From: Trichobilharzia regenti
Taxonomy: Eukaryota > Platyhelminthes > Trematoda > Strigeidida > Schistosomatidae
Assembly: GCA_944472135.2 (NCBI GenBank)
Contig: OX235262.1
Location: 86,278,903-86,342,902, forward strand
Direction: 5' to 3'
DNA: 64,000 bases
In this document: piece after piece, positions 46,401-57,600 of the stretch
How positions within the stretch are numbered: the first letter of the stretch is position 1
Layout: the number at the start of each line of letters is the position of its first letter
Notes under the pieces: model-generated
Database searches by the model: none
Told to the model about the DNA's origin: nothing
The model's input: only the letters and a program-made list of their open reading frames with translations
Translations under genes and position numbers: made by a program

Positions 46401-46419
46401 ATGAATCTTTCTGATTACA

Positions 46420-46695
46420 GGATTTCATCATGAGTTGACATTTGTTAGAGAACCATTGGAAAACCTGGGAGTACTGGAGAGCTATTTCCTCCTAGTTTGG
46501 CACTCTTCACAGTACAAACCCACCGGGGTTCGAACCCAGGACCTTCTGGTTGCAAGGCGAGTGGCCTCCTAGACCATTAAGCCACTGGGACCCGATCCAA
46601 AGGCCCATGAATTCTAACTTCTGCCAGTGAGCATCTCATTGATATTCAAGTATTGGTTTGTAATGATTTGGTTGATTGGTTACAGGATTTCGCTT
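46420..46695 (-). mobile_element. Family C unit with start of a second
   Basis: Arm, hammerhead-like segment, tRNA-like segment (GGGTTCGAACCCAGGACC), shortened centre, then AAGTATTGGTTTGTAATGAT and a new arm start (GGTTACAGGATTTCGC), a truncated head-to-tail dimer. Confidence 0.75.
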
Positions 46696-47140
46696 CTGAT
46701 GATTACGGAAGTAAGGATAGTGAATTTCTAAATATCGTTATCTTATGAAGCGGTCATCCGCAAAAATATACATCTCGAAATGAAATTTTACCACTGTCTC
46801 TTTTGAAAACCCAAAGTATTCGGATCACAATATGTGACATGATCGATGCCACAAAAAGCATCAAGAAAACGAGTAAACCTATAACAACATGCACATTACT
46901 GATTCACTTATGTAGCTGTGATTTACTCATGTCACTGAATGCCAATCATCAGTCATAAGGAGGTGATATAAAGAACAGATAACTGTTTCTATGTGTTACC
47001 ATATCTCCCAAGTAGGTATACTGAAACAGAGTTTTATGCAGATTAGGCTATTTAAATTATTGACTCTGAGTAAGGTTTCAATGGTCTTAATCTCAGAGAA
47101 GTGAAATAAAATGTTACGTATGAGTTAATTCATATGAAGT
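46696..47140. other. No recognised feature
   Basis: No coding or repeat signal assigned. Confidence 0.35.
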
Positions 47141-47144
47141 TTGA

Positions 47145-47600
47145 TCACAAGTTGACCGTTAAGAATCAGGGAGTACTGAACAGCTGATTCATCCTTGTCT
47201 GGTACTTTACAGTAATCAGTTAATTTCTTACAAACCAACACTCAAAAATTAATCTAGTGCTCACTAGCAGCGACTGACTAAAGGATGAAGTTACCTGAAG
47301 TTTTAATAGGAAGTCGTCACCAACAGGTCTCACCAAGTTGGGCTTGACAACTAATACTCGCTGATGACATTAGCTGCCGGTCGCGCTATTTGTCATGGAT
47401 TAGCATAAGTTAAAATAAGTGGTCCATTGGATCCACTGAATAATCAGTTAGCTAGCTTTGTGTACTTAAGTTCATGATTTCAATCCCTGGTGGGAGCAGT
47501 GGTACTTACTGCCAAAGAGTCTCAAGCTAGCACAGTTAGTACTCCCTGTTGGTTTTCAATGGTTCCCTAACTGATTTCAACCCCTTATCTAACTTGTAAT
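47145..47600. mobile_element. Family C inverted composite
   Basis: Minus arm at 47145-47215 (ACCGTTAAGAATCAGGGAGT, ACTGAACAGCTGATTCATC) followed by plus sequence with centre (GGAAGTCGTCACCAACAGG, GCTGCCGGTCGCGCTATTTG), decayed tRNA-like segment and arm (TCAATGGTTCCCTAACTGAT). Confidence 0.68.
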
Positions 47601-47631
47601 CCACAAGAAATACCTAACCTATCATGAAAAG

Positions 47632-47700
47632 AAGAACAAACAGTTCGGTGAAGAGTATCTTTTCCGTGAACTCATTCACTTAGCTGTACAGTAGCAATTA
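47632..47700 (+). repeat. PLE-type terminus
   Basis: AGAACAAACAGTTCGGTGAA, GAGTATCTTTTCCGTGAACT, CATTCACTTAGCTGTACAGT corresponds to the foldback arm plus its inner flank at 24641-24701. No PLE coding sequence is adjacent. Confidence 0.6.
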
Positions 47701-47981
47701 TATATGATTTTTTGTATGTATGTATACAACACAAGAAGAAAAATTGCTATGGAGTATTACTCACACCATTAGAACATTTTTAAACGGTGATAAATAATCC
47801 GAATTGTAACTATGGGGTGAAGTTTGGTGAGTTTAGACTAGGGTTGCTTAATACGAAAAACCTTCAAAAAAAGATTTTAATTACAGAGCGTGGAGACAAG
47901 TATCAGAGGAATTTATCTAGTATGTGAATACAGTAAACAGAAGATTAGTTAGGCAAATGGAGATAGTAAATATCGTACAGC

Positions 47982-48235
47982 GTTGGCGGTACATCGGTAG
48001 AATGCCCGCCGACCACATGGGTGGTTCGGGGTTCGATTCCCGGCCTACGCAATCCTTTACCAAATCCCTTACCTCGCTAAGTCAGTAATAAGACGGGTAA
48101 AGAGGGAAGTTTGGGCATGATGCTAACAACCTTATCCTGTAAAAATAAACACCACTGCTACCGAAACTTCAAGTCTCTAGTTTGAAGCCCTACATTCCAC
48201 TGGGAACGTAAAGGAATAAAAAAATGTAAAAAACT
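47982..48235 (+). mobile_element. Family B tRNA-derived SINE, full length
   Basis: GCGTTGGCGGTACATCGGTA head, GGGGTTCGATTCCCGG B box, body GTAATAAGACGGGTAAAGAG, end TGAAGCCCTACATTCCACTG and A-rich tail. Confidence 0.85.
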
Positions 48236-49020
48236 TATACCAACCCTATCTGACGTGAATGCTTTCTAACCACTTATATCAGTCTGTAGTGTATGCAGAT
48301 AAACTGCACTGGTAAGAGTTCAACGCGTAAAGTCATCTTTAACTTCAACTGATCAGATGTTCCTCTTCATGATATTTGTGATTTTAAATGGCTCAGTCAT
48401 AAGACAACATGTTTATGCGACAAGGAATATAGTGTTGGATTTATCTGTATTCAACAGGTTGGAAATTTATCTATTGAGTACTTAGCATTAGGCACAAGAA
48501 ACAAAGGCCCAGGAAAAAACTAGAACGAGATCAATTTTATGTAGCTGTTTATGTTAACTAATGTAGAAAACTAAGTATAAGGTGAAAGCGTTACTGCAAA
48601 GTAGATAACGTGAACCTCATTAATTATAAATAGCAGATTTTCAAATTTCCTTCTCCCTTTATGTATAATTTGCAAATTGCCAGTTCGATTCTATGCACTG
48701 CCGGCTCACCTAAGCATCTAGGCAAAATTCGAGTGACTGAAAGTAATTTGGCTGTACACCAGTGATGTTCTGGGCTCTAGCCGTTTGGTTTTAAGATTAC
48801 TTCGACCTGGGCAGTGAACACTACGAGCTGATATGAGTAGTTTCCGACTTATGATATATTCCATCTCTTTGTGACATTTAATTGACTAAGTGATTACTTT
48901 CGGAGATATTTTATTGTACTGTAGATTATAAAGTATAACTGTGATCATAAAAATGATTACAAAAGTATTACTCATACTGAGTAATAATCAACAAACAGTT
49001 ATTAGACTAATGATAACCAA
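48236..49020. other. No firm feature
   Basis: A patch near 48690-48840 hints at a very decayed tRNA-headed repeat but could not be assigned. Confidence 0.3.
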
Positions 49021-49024
49021 CAAA

Positions 49025-49135
49025 GAGTTCTACAATGAGCGTTTCAATCTGCTTGGGACTCATCATCTGAATGTACCTACTCTTGGTGAGTGATGATGTT
49101 TCCAGTGGAATGTGAACCCACCACCCATTTTTTAA
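49025..49135 (-). mobile_element. Smα SINE relic
   Basis: GAGCGTTTCAATCTGCTTGG, GACTCATCATCTGAATGTAC, then GGTGAGTGATGATGTTTCC. On the minus strand the core reads ATGATGAG and GAAACG but the GGAC strand is lost. Confidence 0.65.
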
Positions 49136-49365
49136 ATATTTTAATATGCCTTTCGAAAAGGTTAATAAAATGGACTGAAATGCGTGAATGGAGCCGATTA
49201 CACTGCTGAAGGACCATATATTTTTCTGAATTTGTTAAGAGTGACAGAATATGGTCCGAATAATTAAATTCCTCCGTATAAAATAGTTTATTCTATTTTA
49301 TTATTTTATATTTAAACGAAAGGCTTTCTAATTCCCTTCAAGTTTCAGTGGAATGGTGTGAAAAT

Positions 49366-49391
49366 TTATATATATATATATATATATATAT
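49366..49391. repeat. AT microsatellite
   Basis: About 13 AT units. Confidence 0.85.
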
Positions 49392-49895
49392 GAGCCATGT
49401 AGAATACCGGCAGTAATAAAATCCTGAATTTAAAACACTGTTTAATCAGCAAAATATTCGGTTCCTTTCAATATTTATGACTAAGATAATAGTAGTAGTA
49501 ATAATAACAATTTCTGTTTACCCAAAAATTATGGATTAGTCATGATCAGTTTAAGAATTATCCCAGAAAAACAGACCAGATTTAAACCTTTTAATGTTCA
49601 AAACTGTCCTGCCTATTTCATGGACACAGTCATTATTGCATACTTTAAAAGGCAAAAAAAATGGTTGAAGTCCACATATAATTAGAAATCAAAATCAAAG
49701 GAAAAACAATAAAAAAGAACCAGCGAAATTGTTGAGCCAAAAGAGAAGGCAGATAGAAGATGAGAAGCGTTAAAATAAAAAGGCGGTAGTTAATTTCTTC
49801 AAAAATACTTTCTAATTTTTTATGACTTTTTGAATAATTATACAATTAATAAAACGGAATGTTTCAAGGCAAGTTATAAAGTTGATTGTAGTTTA
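49392..49895. other. No recognised feature
   Basis: AT-rich sequence; the 66-residue minus ORF at 49645-49845 has no motif. Confidence 0.35.
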
Positions 49896-49899
49896 TTAT

Positions 49900-50520
49900 G
49901 ATTCATGTAATGTCTTCGTTCATCTGTTTCCAGTTTGGATGTTTCTTTCACTTTGACTATTTTATAACTTCTTGTGTGTTTTTTGCTTAGTTTCATAGTT
50001 CTGGGAATTTGTTTGCGTATCTACTTACTGTCTCATATCCTGAGAAACTCTTGGACTGTATAACTGCCAAACGGTATAGTTGAGTTTCACATCTAACTGT
50101 CTTTTTGCTAGCGTCATGACATTATTAGGTCTGTGAAGTACTCACGGAAGTTTCGTCGATCATAAAGAAGAGGAATGCATAGATTGCTTCTTTAAGCTCA
50201 GACTGAAATACTTAGCTTGACAGACAACCAACTGATCGCCTATCTTCAGTAGTATTATTCTCCTGGGTTCTGAAAGCTTTAGCAGGACATCTCCATTTTA
50301 CTCTGTTCTCTTTCTTCGCTGACTCCATGATAGCTCATAAACTTTCATTTCCTCCACACATGATCTCCTTCCTTCATGTCACCCTCGAATCCACACAAAA
50401 CTAGTCGTCTGTCATTCAGGTTCCACTGGAGGGTCTGGCACGTGATGTCACTCAATGTTTTCCTCAGTGTATGCCCAGTCAATCTTCATTTCCATCTATG
50501 TATTTGTTTGGCAATAAATT
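49900..50520 (-). mobile_element. RTE/SR2-like 3' relic
   Basis: 50436-50520 (GTCTGGCACGTGATGTCACT, TTTGTTTGGCAATA) parallels 3725-3810 of the first RTE relic. Further left the minus strand reads TVWQLYSPRVSQDMRQ and lysine-rich broken sequence that I take as the 3' region of the same element type. Ends are uncertain; it abuts the PLE inverted repeat. Confidence 0.5.
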
Positions 50521-50550
50521 TTTGATTAATTTAATAATCCCCACTGTAGC

Positions 50551-50582
50551 ATTAAGAACACAATATTCAGAGAAGAGACTCT
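50551..50582 (+). repeat. PLE inverted terminal repeat, left
   Basis: 32 bp, two mismatches to the reverse complement of 52241-52272. Related to the foldback arms at 24432-24701. Confidence 0.8.
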
Positions 50583-51047
50583 TTTCAACGAATTTATTAT
50601 CAAGCCTTACAATTGTATGTTTATGGTTTTTAAGAAATTATATCCAGTGAGAGAATTAGATCAAAGGTGTGAATACATGAAATAATAATAGTAGTATGAA
50701 ATGCAATTAAAATGTTTGCTATTATCATCATAGTTAAATGTCAAGTGGCAAAACAATTAATGTCATATGTAAAATAATACATAAGGTGTACAGATGTTGG
50801 AAAGGGGTGCATAATTGTAGAGTTAGAAGACTGATATAAAACGTTACATAGCATGGTGTGAAATTTGATAAGATAGAATTCAATAATGTAAAAAAATTTT
50901 GAATCCAGAATGACAAGTGGGACAAGCAAAAACAATTCAGAGTGGGAATATTTATAATAATAATCGTAGTAATGAGGGTAAGGTAAATAAATTAACTAAA
51001 TTAATAACCAAATGTCTATCCGCCTACGGTCAAGACGGAAGTAGGAA

Positions 51048-51362
51048 TTATACATACTTCTTTTGTACGCAAAGGTCTGGCTTAAATTCATGAACGACCA
51101 AGGTCTCTGATGTCTTTAGAATTATGTAACGAAGAAAATGCAACAGGTTGGCATTGATTCGGTAGATGATCTTAAAATCATGGTGAGGGTTGGTAGGGTG
51201 ACAGGAGTCAATCAGGTGTTTTAGAATAGACCTTCGCACATACTTTCTTTCTCCTTCGTCAAACCATACTGGAATATGTTCTCGTATCTGTGTGGAAAGA
51301 GCCCTCTGGCTACGGCCAATGTACCTTGCTCCACAAGAGCAGGTGAACTGATAGATGCTCAT
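51048..51362 (-). pseudogene. GIY-YIG endonuclease domain of the PLE
   Basis: 104 codons in one open frame. IYQFTCSCGARYIGR (residues 3-17) is the GIY-YIG core in its PLE form with the upstream Cys pair. Then come ALSTQIREH with the conserved Arg and His, EGERKYVRRSILKHL, SCHPTNPHHDF, and ETLVVHEFKPDLCVQKKYV, where Glu and the LCVQKK end are typical. PLE endonucleases nick target DNA to prime reverse transcription. The domain looks intact, but the linker to the RT is frame-shifted (51362/51470) and no start for a separate protein is supported. Confidence 0.8.
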
Positions 51363-51469
51363 GGAGGCGGCCAGAGAGGGGAAGCTTATCTTTTATAGAG
51401 ATGGAGAACAACTTGCTCCTGATGAACATCATTTGTGGTTTTGCTACAAAAAACGTCTTACTGACTGCT

Positions 51470-52060
51470 TTAGAGACGGTTTTTGAGTGTATCTGAAGCT
51501 TGATCACCTTTGAATTCCAAGTTCATGAATAAGGTGACCAGTTTAGACTGCTTGCTCTTTGTCTTCCTGTCAATAAATCGGTTCAGGTAACCGTTTTCTG
51601 CTAGCATGGCTTTTAGAAAGTCAAGTTCTGAGCCAACACAATCAGAACTACAAAGGTTTCTTAACATAACGCAGAGCGAATAAATTAGGTCTCTTTTCCT
51701 GGAGACAGGCACCCAACTACAAAAATTAGTTAGTTGTTCATTCCAGGTACGTTTCCGGTAGATGGGTCCTTTGAGAGATCTGTAATTGAGTCTACTAAGG
51801 CACACATTACGAAACGGAATACTTAGTTCGGGTTCCTTTTCTATGGTGAATTGTAAAGAAGGATGGCAGTGGTTGAAAGCAAACAAGACCTCACCAATAA
51901 TTACGTTATTACCTCAGATAACGAAAGTATCGTCTACGTATCTTCAATAAATGCCTAAATGACCGATGGTTTGACTAAGGTGAGAGTTTTCAAGCTTTGT
52001 CATTAAACAATCAGCCAGTAAAGGATCAAACTGTGATCCATCAAAATGTCATCTCTCTGT
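51470..52060 (-). pseudogene. Reverse transcriptase C-terminal part of the PLE
   Basis: RYVDDTFVI at 51943-51917 is the motif C of Penelope-type RT with both catalytic aspartates. Just upstream is FDPLLADCLMTKLENSHLSQ, the motif B/C approach (usually PLLAD.FM..LE). Downstream, 51886-51470 reads FTIEKEPELSIPF, YRKRTWNEQLTNFCSWVPVS and KRDLIYSLC, the thumb-like region of PLEs. A stop lies between motif C and this ORF. The N-terminal RT motifs are absent. Confidence 0.8.
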
Positions 52061-52240
52061 CTAAAATTCTCATTATTGAAGGTGAACTGAACATTTAATG
52101 TGCATCTCAATAAAAGTTCTTTAAGGTGGATTGTCGGCAGTCCTATTTCTAAACTATGTGTATCATTATAATCGTATATAGAGCAAACAGTTTCAATGAG
52201 AAGTACATTGGTAAACAGCTAAGTCACACCTACTGATACA

Positions 52241-52272
52241 AGAGTCTCTTCGCTGAATATTGTTTTCTTAAT
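52241..52272 (-). repeat. PLE inverted terminal repeat, right
   Basis: Partner of 50551-50582; minus strand reads ATTAAGAAAACAATATTCAG then CGAAGAGACTCT. Confidence 0.8.
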
Positions 52273-53335
52273 CAATTTTTGATTGATTCGTTATATTGTC
52301 AGATTTCCATGCTATCGAATTCTTTCTGGTCAGCCATCTTATCTTCAGTATGGATAAATTATTCTTACTTATTATTACCATTCATTGTTTTGGCGATCAC
52401 ATTCATAATCACTGGAGAATTTTAATCAGGTACCAAAATAAAAATACAAAAATGTGGGAAAATGAAAAATTATAACTAGAATAGGTTTATATTTCATGAA
52501 TATTTAACGAGGTTTTCAGTTGTTTGGTTGTTGTTGTTGTTGTTATCAGTACTCTTCATGCTGTTGTTGTTTTTGGCAATAAACTGACTACAACAGTAGT
52601 ACATTGATTGAGAAGCCTTCAGCACCACGGCTTAATTCACGCCTCCACATACTCATCCATTCAGACATAAATATTACATAAATGATGTTGACAATAAATT
52701 CAGTAATATTATAGTGTAAGACATCGTTTGTGTAAACCATATGTTCTTAAACTATCAGATTTCAGATTGTATCCACAATGTGGTAACATAAAAGAATGAA
52801 AACAGACTCTGTGTGTGTAACAGATATAAGACGGAATAATTAGTTAAATGGATGTGAAAAATAGATGTTTTCTTTAAATGAAGACAAAAAAAAAATACAA
52901 ATCGCAAAGTTATATACTACTGGATAGATTCTCTCTCTGTGCATGTAACTCTACTCGAATAACTTCGATATTTTCAGAAGAAAACTATTAAAACTGGAAG
53001 CAAAACTTCCAAGACAAAATACAGAACAAACATTCACATTCTAAATAAGCAGGAACAACTACTAAGTAAATCTCATAGAAGATATATACATTATACATTT
53101 TGTTATAGCATGAAGTTAATGTAATTAATGTTCATTGGTTTCCCATGGTCTATATAATTACTTTTTAAGAAAAAACAAACAAACAGATTACAAAGTTTCC
53201 ATTTTATCAACACTGTTCTTTTTTTAAAATAACGATATAATTCCCTCTCAAGCTTAAATATTTTGAAATTTCTATAATTAAAAGTGGTCAAATTCTTAAG
53301 GCTAGTTAGGTGACGAAGACTATTAGTAGAACCAA
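52273..53335. other. No gene; TTG microsatellite at 52526-52545
   Basis: A TTG repeat and AT-rich sequence. The 83-residue minus ORF at 53103-53354 overlaps the next Smα relic and is not convincing. Confidence 0.4.
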
Positions 53336-53445
53336 AATCGCCATTTTGTCCCATCTGGGACTCGTAAATTCACGTAAGTAAGTGACTATATTCCCACTGG
53401 GACTTGAATTCAGCACTCATTCTTTCGAACACCAATTAAATGGCA
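53335..53445 (-). mobile_element. Smα SINE relic
   Basis: ATCGCCATTTTGTCCCATCT, GGGACTCGTAAATTC, then CCCACTGGGACTTGAATTC and a decayed head (AACACCAATTAAATGGC). Confidence 0.55.
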
Positions 53446-53624
53446 CCAAGTAGTCGCTGAAGCATCCATACTAGGAGTTGAAAAGTCAACAAAGACCCAG
53501 CGTTTGGATCGGATTAAATAAATAATCTGGCTAATCAAAGTAATTTGAATGTAGTAGTAATAAAATTTTTCCCCCGAATGTTTACGAATCGTTAATATAG
53601 AGGTGTTTTGAAACAGTTTTCAAG

Positions 53625-53800
53625 TTTGACCAAGGACTGGTAGCATTTAGAGAACCATTTAAAACCAGGTACTCATGGACATCTGTTTCGTCCTAGTTTG
53701 AGACCCTTCACTCGTACGCATCCACTACCCTACGAGAGGTCGAACCCAGGACCCTCAAGTATGAGGCGGTCCTATTAACCATTCAGCCACTTGGGCCGGA
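53625..53800 (-). mobile_element. Family C arm and tRNA-like segment, minus
   Basis: TTTAGAGAACCATTTAAAACC, GGACATCTGTTTCGTCC, GGTCGAACCCAGGACC, and CCATTCAGCCACTTGGGCC. Confidence 0.72.
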
Positions 53801-54050
53801 ACTGACAGGAGTTATAATTCATGGGCCATCGAATTATGTACAAGCGGCTGGATAGTCAACGAGCTCATCCGTAACTTGAGGGTCCCGAGGTCGACTTCTA
53901 GTTGGGTCGTGGGTGCATGATGACGAAGAGTACCTGCCTAGGACGAAACAGCTGCCCAGCACTCTCTGTTTTTCAGTGGTTCGACAAATGATAGCAGTCT
54001 GTGATCAAACTTGTAATAAATCAAATCCATACAAAACAACCCTTGAAAAT
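53801..54050 (+). mobile_element. Family C unit, plus orientation
   Basis: Starts at once after the minus copy: GGAGTTATAATTCATGGGCC, tRNA-like segment, then GGTGCATGATGACGAAGAGT, GGACGAAACAGCTGCCCAG and the arm end. The pair forms a head-to-head inverted repeat. Confidence 0.72.
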
Positions 54051-55260
54051 AGTTTTCATTGCCAACCGAACAGAAAAAGCTTAGCATTGTGTTCTGAATT
54101 TTCTTCTCTACCTGTACCTGTCTCAGGCTTGGACCTGTGATCTACTACCTTAAACGTGAAGTCGCTATCTTTACCAGCAGAGAGCAATCAAGTTGGTCCT
54201 GATAAACTTACTGTAGAAAATCAAAAGAACAAAAGCAGGTATGTACGCTTATACCAACAATAGTGTTCCACTTCAAAATGTATAACAATAACCCTGTGAA
54301 ACTCTGGTTTCTTAATGCTTGTATCAAATCTGGAGGTGTAGTTGTCTATGGGGCCAACCTTTAAAATTTGATGCCGTAAAAACACTGCGAATAAATGGTT
54401 CTGTGGAGCGTAGAATATTAGCACTGTGACCTTTCTTGCTCACTGGTAGGGACAGGCTGTCTAGAATAATACTGACCCTCGGTGAAAACAGCTTGATTCT
54501 TCACAAGTTATGCCGGTGACCAATACAGTTTCTCTTCAAGTATCTATTTGGCACTGATTAATAGAATTCAGTCAGTAAGAAGCCTCAGACCTCCATTTCA
54601 CTAGGAAGTTTCTGAAAAATATAAGGAAAGCTACATTTAATCAGAAATTCATTTTTTTAATTTTATAGACTGCAATCAAATCTATCGAGATTTCTTCATT
54701 TCTGTTTAACAGCCCTATCAGAGTGTAGAATCAACTTGAGAAACTTTCAAGATGATGTTTTGTATAGAAAACATTGAAACCTGATTATATCTCTGTGTAA
54801 AGCCACTAACTGCAATAAATATATGTCACTTCCTGTTTCCCAATCAGTTCTTTATATAAGGTCACTTATCTAGCTAGACCTAACACAGAATTCTTAATCA
54901 TGTGGTGAAAACGTTTCATTTTATTTATTGTTGTGCGAGTTAGAGTTACTGTAACCAGGGTGTTCTTCTGTCATAAAAGACATTATAGTAACTAAAATAT
55001 AGTGAATATATATTAGTGATGCATTCGAACTTTATGAAAATGACTTACACTGCAGAGTGAAATGTCTGCTAGTCATAACTCCTGTTCAGAAAACAGTTAA
55101 TCCTGTACATTTACATCCTCAAATCTACCGGCTCAAAGTAGAAAACCTGTTAGAAGTTAGTACCAGTGTGAAGTTATGAAATCGAACCTTATGTACCAGA
55201 AAAAACTGAATAAATTATACATTTTAAATTCATGTTAATAATAACTAAGACAATGGTAAT
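54051..55260. other. No firm feature
   Basis: 54100-54215 carries VGPDKLT in one plus frame, which could be a scrap of a reverse transcriptase fingers motif, but it is too short to claim. Confidence 0.3.
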
Positions 55261-55264
55261 TTAG

Positions 55265-55400
55265 TTGATGGTGGATAACAGTAGAATTTAGGATTCACCT
55301 TTCATTTTATGTAGGAGTCGTCTGTTGGATGTATCTGCATTGTCATTGGATGATGATGATTTTCTCAATGCGATTCGAATCCAAAACTCATTCCTCCAAA
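55265..55400 (-). mobile_element. Smα SINE relic
   Basis: GTGGATAACAGTAGAATTTA, GGATTCACCTTTCATTTTAT, GGAGTCGTCTGTTGGATGTA, then a decayed head with GCGATTCGAATCC. Confidence 0.65.
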
Positions 55401-56100
55401 ACGCCAATTAAAATCACGCTAGCTATAAGATTAATCGGAGTGTCTATACTAGAAGACAACAGTGGCCGAACATCAAAGGGGAATTCGAAAATAATTTTGA
55501 AGTAAGATCCTTTAAAGTCGAGTAAAAATGAGAATTGTACTCCGAAATGAGAACACTTCAAGATTGACTTAAATACTTTAACAATGTAATATATCAACCA
55601 TTTTTGCTGACAACATTAGGCAGCCAAAAAGTTGGGTTTTCTTCCAGTTCTAGTATATAAAACGTACACGTTGACATAAACTCCTATCGCTTTGATTTCT
55701 AAAATGGTGATTACCTGTCCTATGAAAAATATTTATTAATGAGTCAATCCTGATACTGGAATGAAATTGTTTCATTAACAAATAAGGCCACTGTCAAACT
55801 CAGTTAATCATTTCAAGCACTTTTTCTAGCAGTTTGTCAGTGAACTCCTCTATCAATCATTAAATTTATTCGTCGAAAAGACCATTAATTTCAATTTCCT
55901 CGAAGTGTCTTTCCCCAAACCCACCCCAATTTTTTAAAGCCTATCGTCATGCTAACACTGGTACGCACATCCTACACACACTTACAGGCATACATTTATG
56001 TGCACTTATATTGGCAATGAAATGTTTACAAATTGTCATACAGTTATGCTTCGCTTAGTATGTAATTACTCTTTTTTTCTGTCCTTTGGCATTATCTCTC
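55401..56100. other. No recognised feature
   Basis: AT-rich sequence without motifs. Confidence 0.35.
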
Positions 56101-56172
56101 TATAATAATAATTATTATTATTATTTATTATTGTTATTTTTTTTCATTACTATTATTATTACTGTTGTTAAA
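56101..56172. repeat. ATT/ATA simple repeat
   Basis: Long run of imperfect ATT units. Confidence 0.85.
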
Positions 56173-56282
56173 AGTAGCATTTTAAGAATCGTTTGGAATT
56201 TCTTTTTTCCTAGCTAGTCATTCAGTAAAATAAATGAACAATAAATCAGATTTTATTTGCACACCTCAGTCGTTTGAATAAG

Positions 56283-56518
56283 GTGCTTCGATAGTTCAGT
56301 GGTAGAAGAATGCTCACCAACCCCGCAAGTGATCGGGATTCGATTCTCAGCCGAAGGATTCCGACAGCTCGCCTACTTCTCTAGCCAATAATCAATGTGA
56401 AAAAAAGAGGAGGTGAGTTAGCAATCTCATCTTATAAAAACAACACCGCTATTGGAATTTCTAAATCTTGAAGCCTTATGTTCAATTCGGAATGCGAGGA
56501 AGCAATATAGTTTTGAAA
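56283..56518 (+). mobile_element. Family B tRNA-derived SINE, diverged
   Basis: Head GATAGTTCAGTGGTAGAAG, B box CGGGATTCGATTCTC, decayed body, and end GAAGCCTTATGTTCAATTC. Confidence 0.75.
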
Positions 56519-56701
56519 GAGAAAAAACAGCGATATAATTCACTTTTATTTTTATTCTGCATTTTAAGTGTCTATAAACACTTCTAACTCTAGATTAATA
56601 GAGAAGTGAGAACCAGTAAATACAAGAAGCACTAAATGTCTGTTTCGTCTTGATATGAATATCTTTACTATTTATTGTAGGTTCACAATCTTATGTGTGT
56701 C

Positions 56702-56850
56702 CAAACACCCGCGCCGACGCACACCTGATATCTATGGTCGGCCTGCAAAATTTGGGCCACCGATATCCATGCTGAAAATTCCATACTTGTACCAAAAATA
56801 CAGTGTGGAATCAAGCTGTAAATTAAAAAAAAATAAAATAAAAAAAACAC
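56702..56850 (+). mobile_element. Family A SINE, 5'-truncated
   Basis: Begins inside the B-box side of the head (ACACCCGCGCCGACGCACAC) and continues through the full body to an A-rich tail. Confidence 0.82.
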
Positions 56851-57014
56851 GACAGTGTCACTTTCCACTGGCAAACACTTAACTGCTACGTATGAATTCA
56901 GTAGCTAATGGCCTGTTGAGTCATTCAAGTCAGGTTTGATGATAGCTATTCATCAGTTACCTGACAATCAGAGAACAGGCACCAAGAGATTTTGGTAAGT
57001 AGCAAATCAGCAAC

Positions 57015-57206
57015 GAACTCACTGCCTAATAAATGTGTGTAAAAAGAAATGGAGGTGGATTAGACATATACTGAAGAGACTGTTGAGTGCCATCACATAC
57101 CAGACAGGTCCTCGAGTGAAGCCCAATGAAAAGTGACAAGCTGGTTGTCTAAGGGGACCAATTTTCAATTAGTATGAACACTGTAACTCTGTCTGTAGAA
57201 AACGTG
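57015..57206 (+). mobile_element. RTE C-terminal scrap interrupted by the LTR element
   Basis: One plus frame reads KKWRWIRHILKR, then AITYQTGPRVKPN, resembling the RTE end block usually seen as WKWIGHTLRK...A..W.P.G. The LTR element begins at 57207 and no continuation is clear after 61172. Confidence 0.45.
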
Positions 57207-57565
57207 TGTCAATGCAGTTGAAGATTGAACGATCAATTCATGGTTGTTTGCTCAAACCAACTTCCCCAATTTTCGCGGAGGCATCAATACGACAGTCATC
57301 GTCTCATCGGTCGCTGTTCAGAAAGAAGTCAGCAGTAAACCATCAGAAGTAATTTTGTGATTTATTATTGTAATATTTGTTCACAGACCCTAGTAAAAAC
57401 ATTATTTTTATATGTTGGTGTAACAATAAAGAATCCTCGAGTAGCCAATCGGTCTTTTGGTTTTTCGTCCGTTATTACTAAGCGTTTCTGAAAAACTGCA
57501 AGGAACAGCGTGGGCCCGAGCGTAGCAAGAGCTGGGCATTAACGGTTTATGAGACGTGACTGACA
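57207..57565 (+). repeat. 5' LTR
   Basis: 359 bp, TGTCAATG...CTGACA. Polyadenylation signal AATAAA at 57425-57430. Differs from the 3' LTR at three positions, all within the first 60 bp. Confidence 0.93.
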
Positions 57566-57600
57566 GTTTCTGATGGTAGAAACAGATTTGGCGGATTCAG
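57566..57600 (+). promoter_or_regulatory. Possible primer binding site region
   Basis: TGG at 57574-57576, eight bases after the LTR (TGGTAGAAACAG), could pair with a tRNA 3' CCA end. The matching tRNA was not identified by eye. Confidence 0.35.

Larger units (their letters stand above)
50551..52272 (-). mobile_element. Penelope-like element remnant with inverted termini
   Basis: Bounded by 32-bp inverted repeats: 50551-50582 and 52241-52272 (ATTAAGAA.ACAATATTCAG then GAAGAGACTCT) differ at two positions. Between them the minus strand encodes the RT end and a GIY-YIG endonuclease. AATTTTTGATT(A/G)ATT occurs just outside both ends (50519 and 52275 regions), a possible target duplication, though 17 bp from the left repeat. 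Most of the RT is deleted, so the copy is short and dead. The name Cercyon is used for schistosome PLEs; membership is not tested here. Confidence 0.78.

Noticed and set aside
51048..51362. GIY-YIG homing endonuclease of a group I intron
   Set aside because: The adjacent RYVDDTFVI reverse transcriptase and the CSCGARYIGR form identify a Penelope-like element.
54100..54215. Reverse transcriptase fragment (VGPDKLT)
   Set aside because: A single short motif with no neighbouring RT blocks; too likely by chance.
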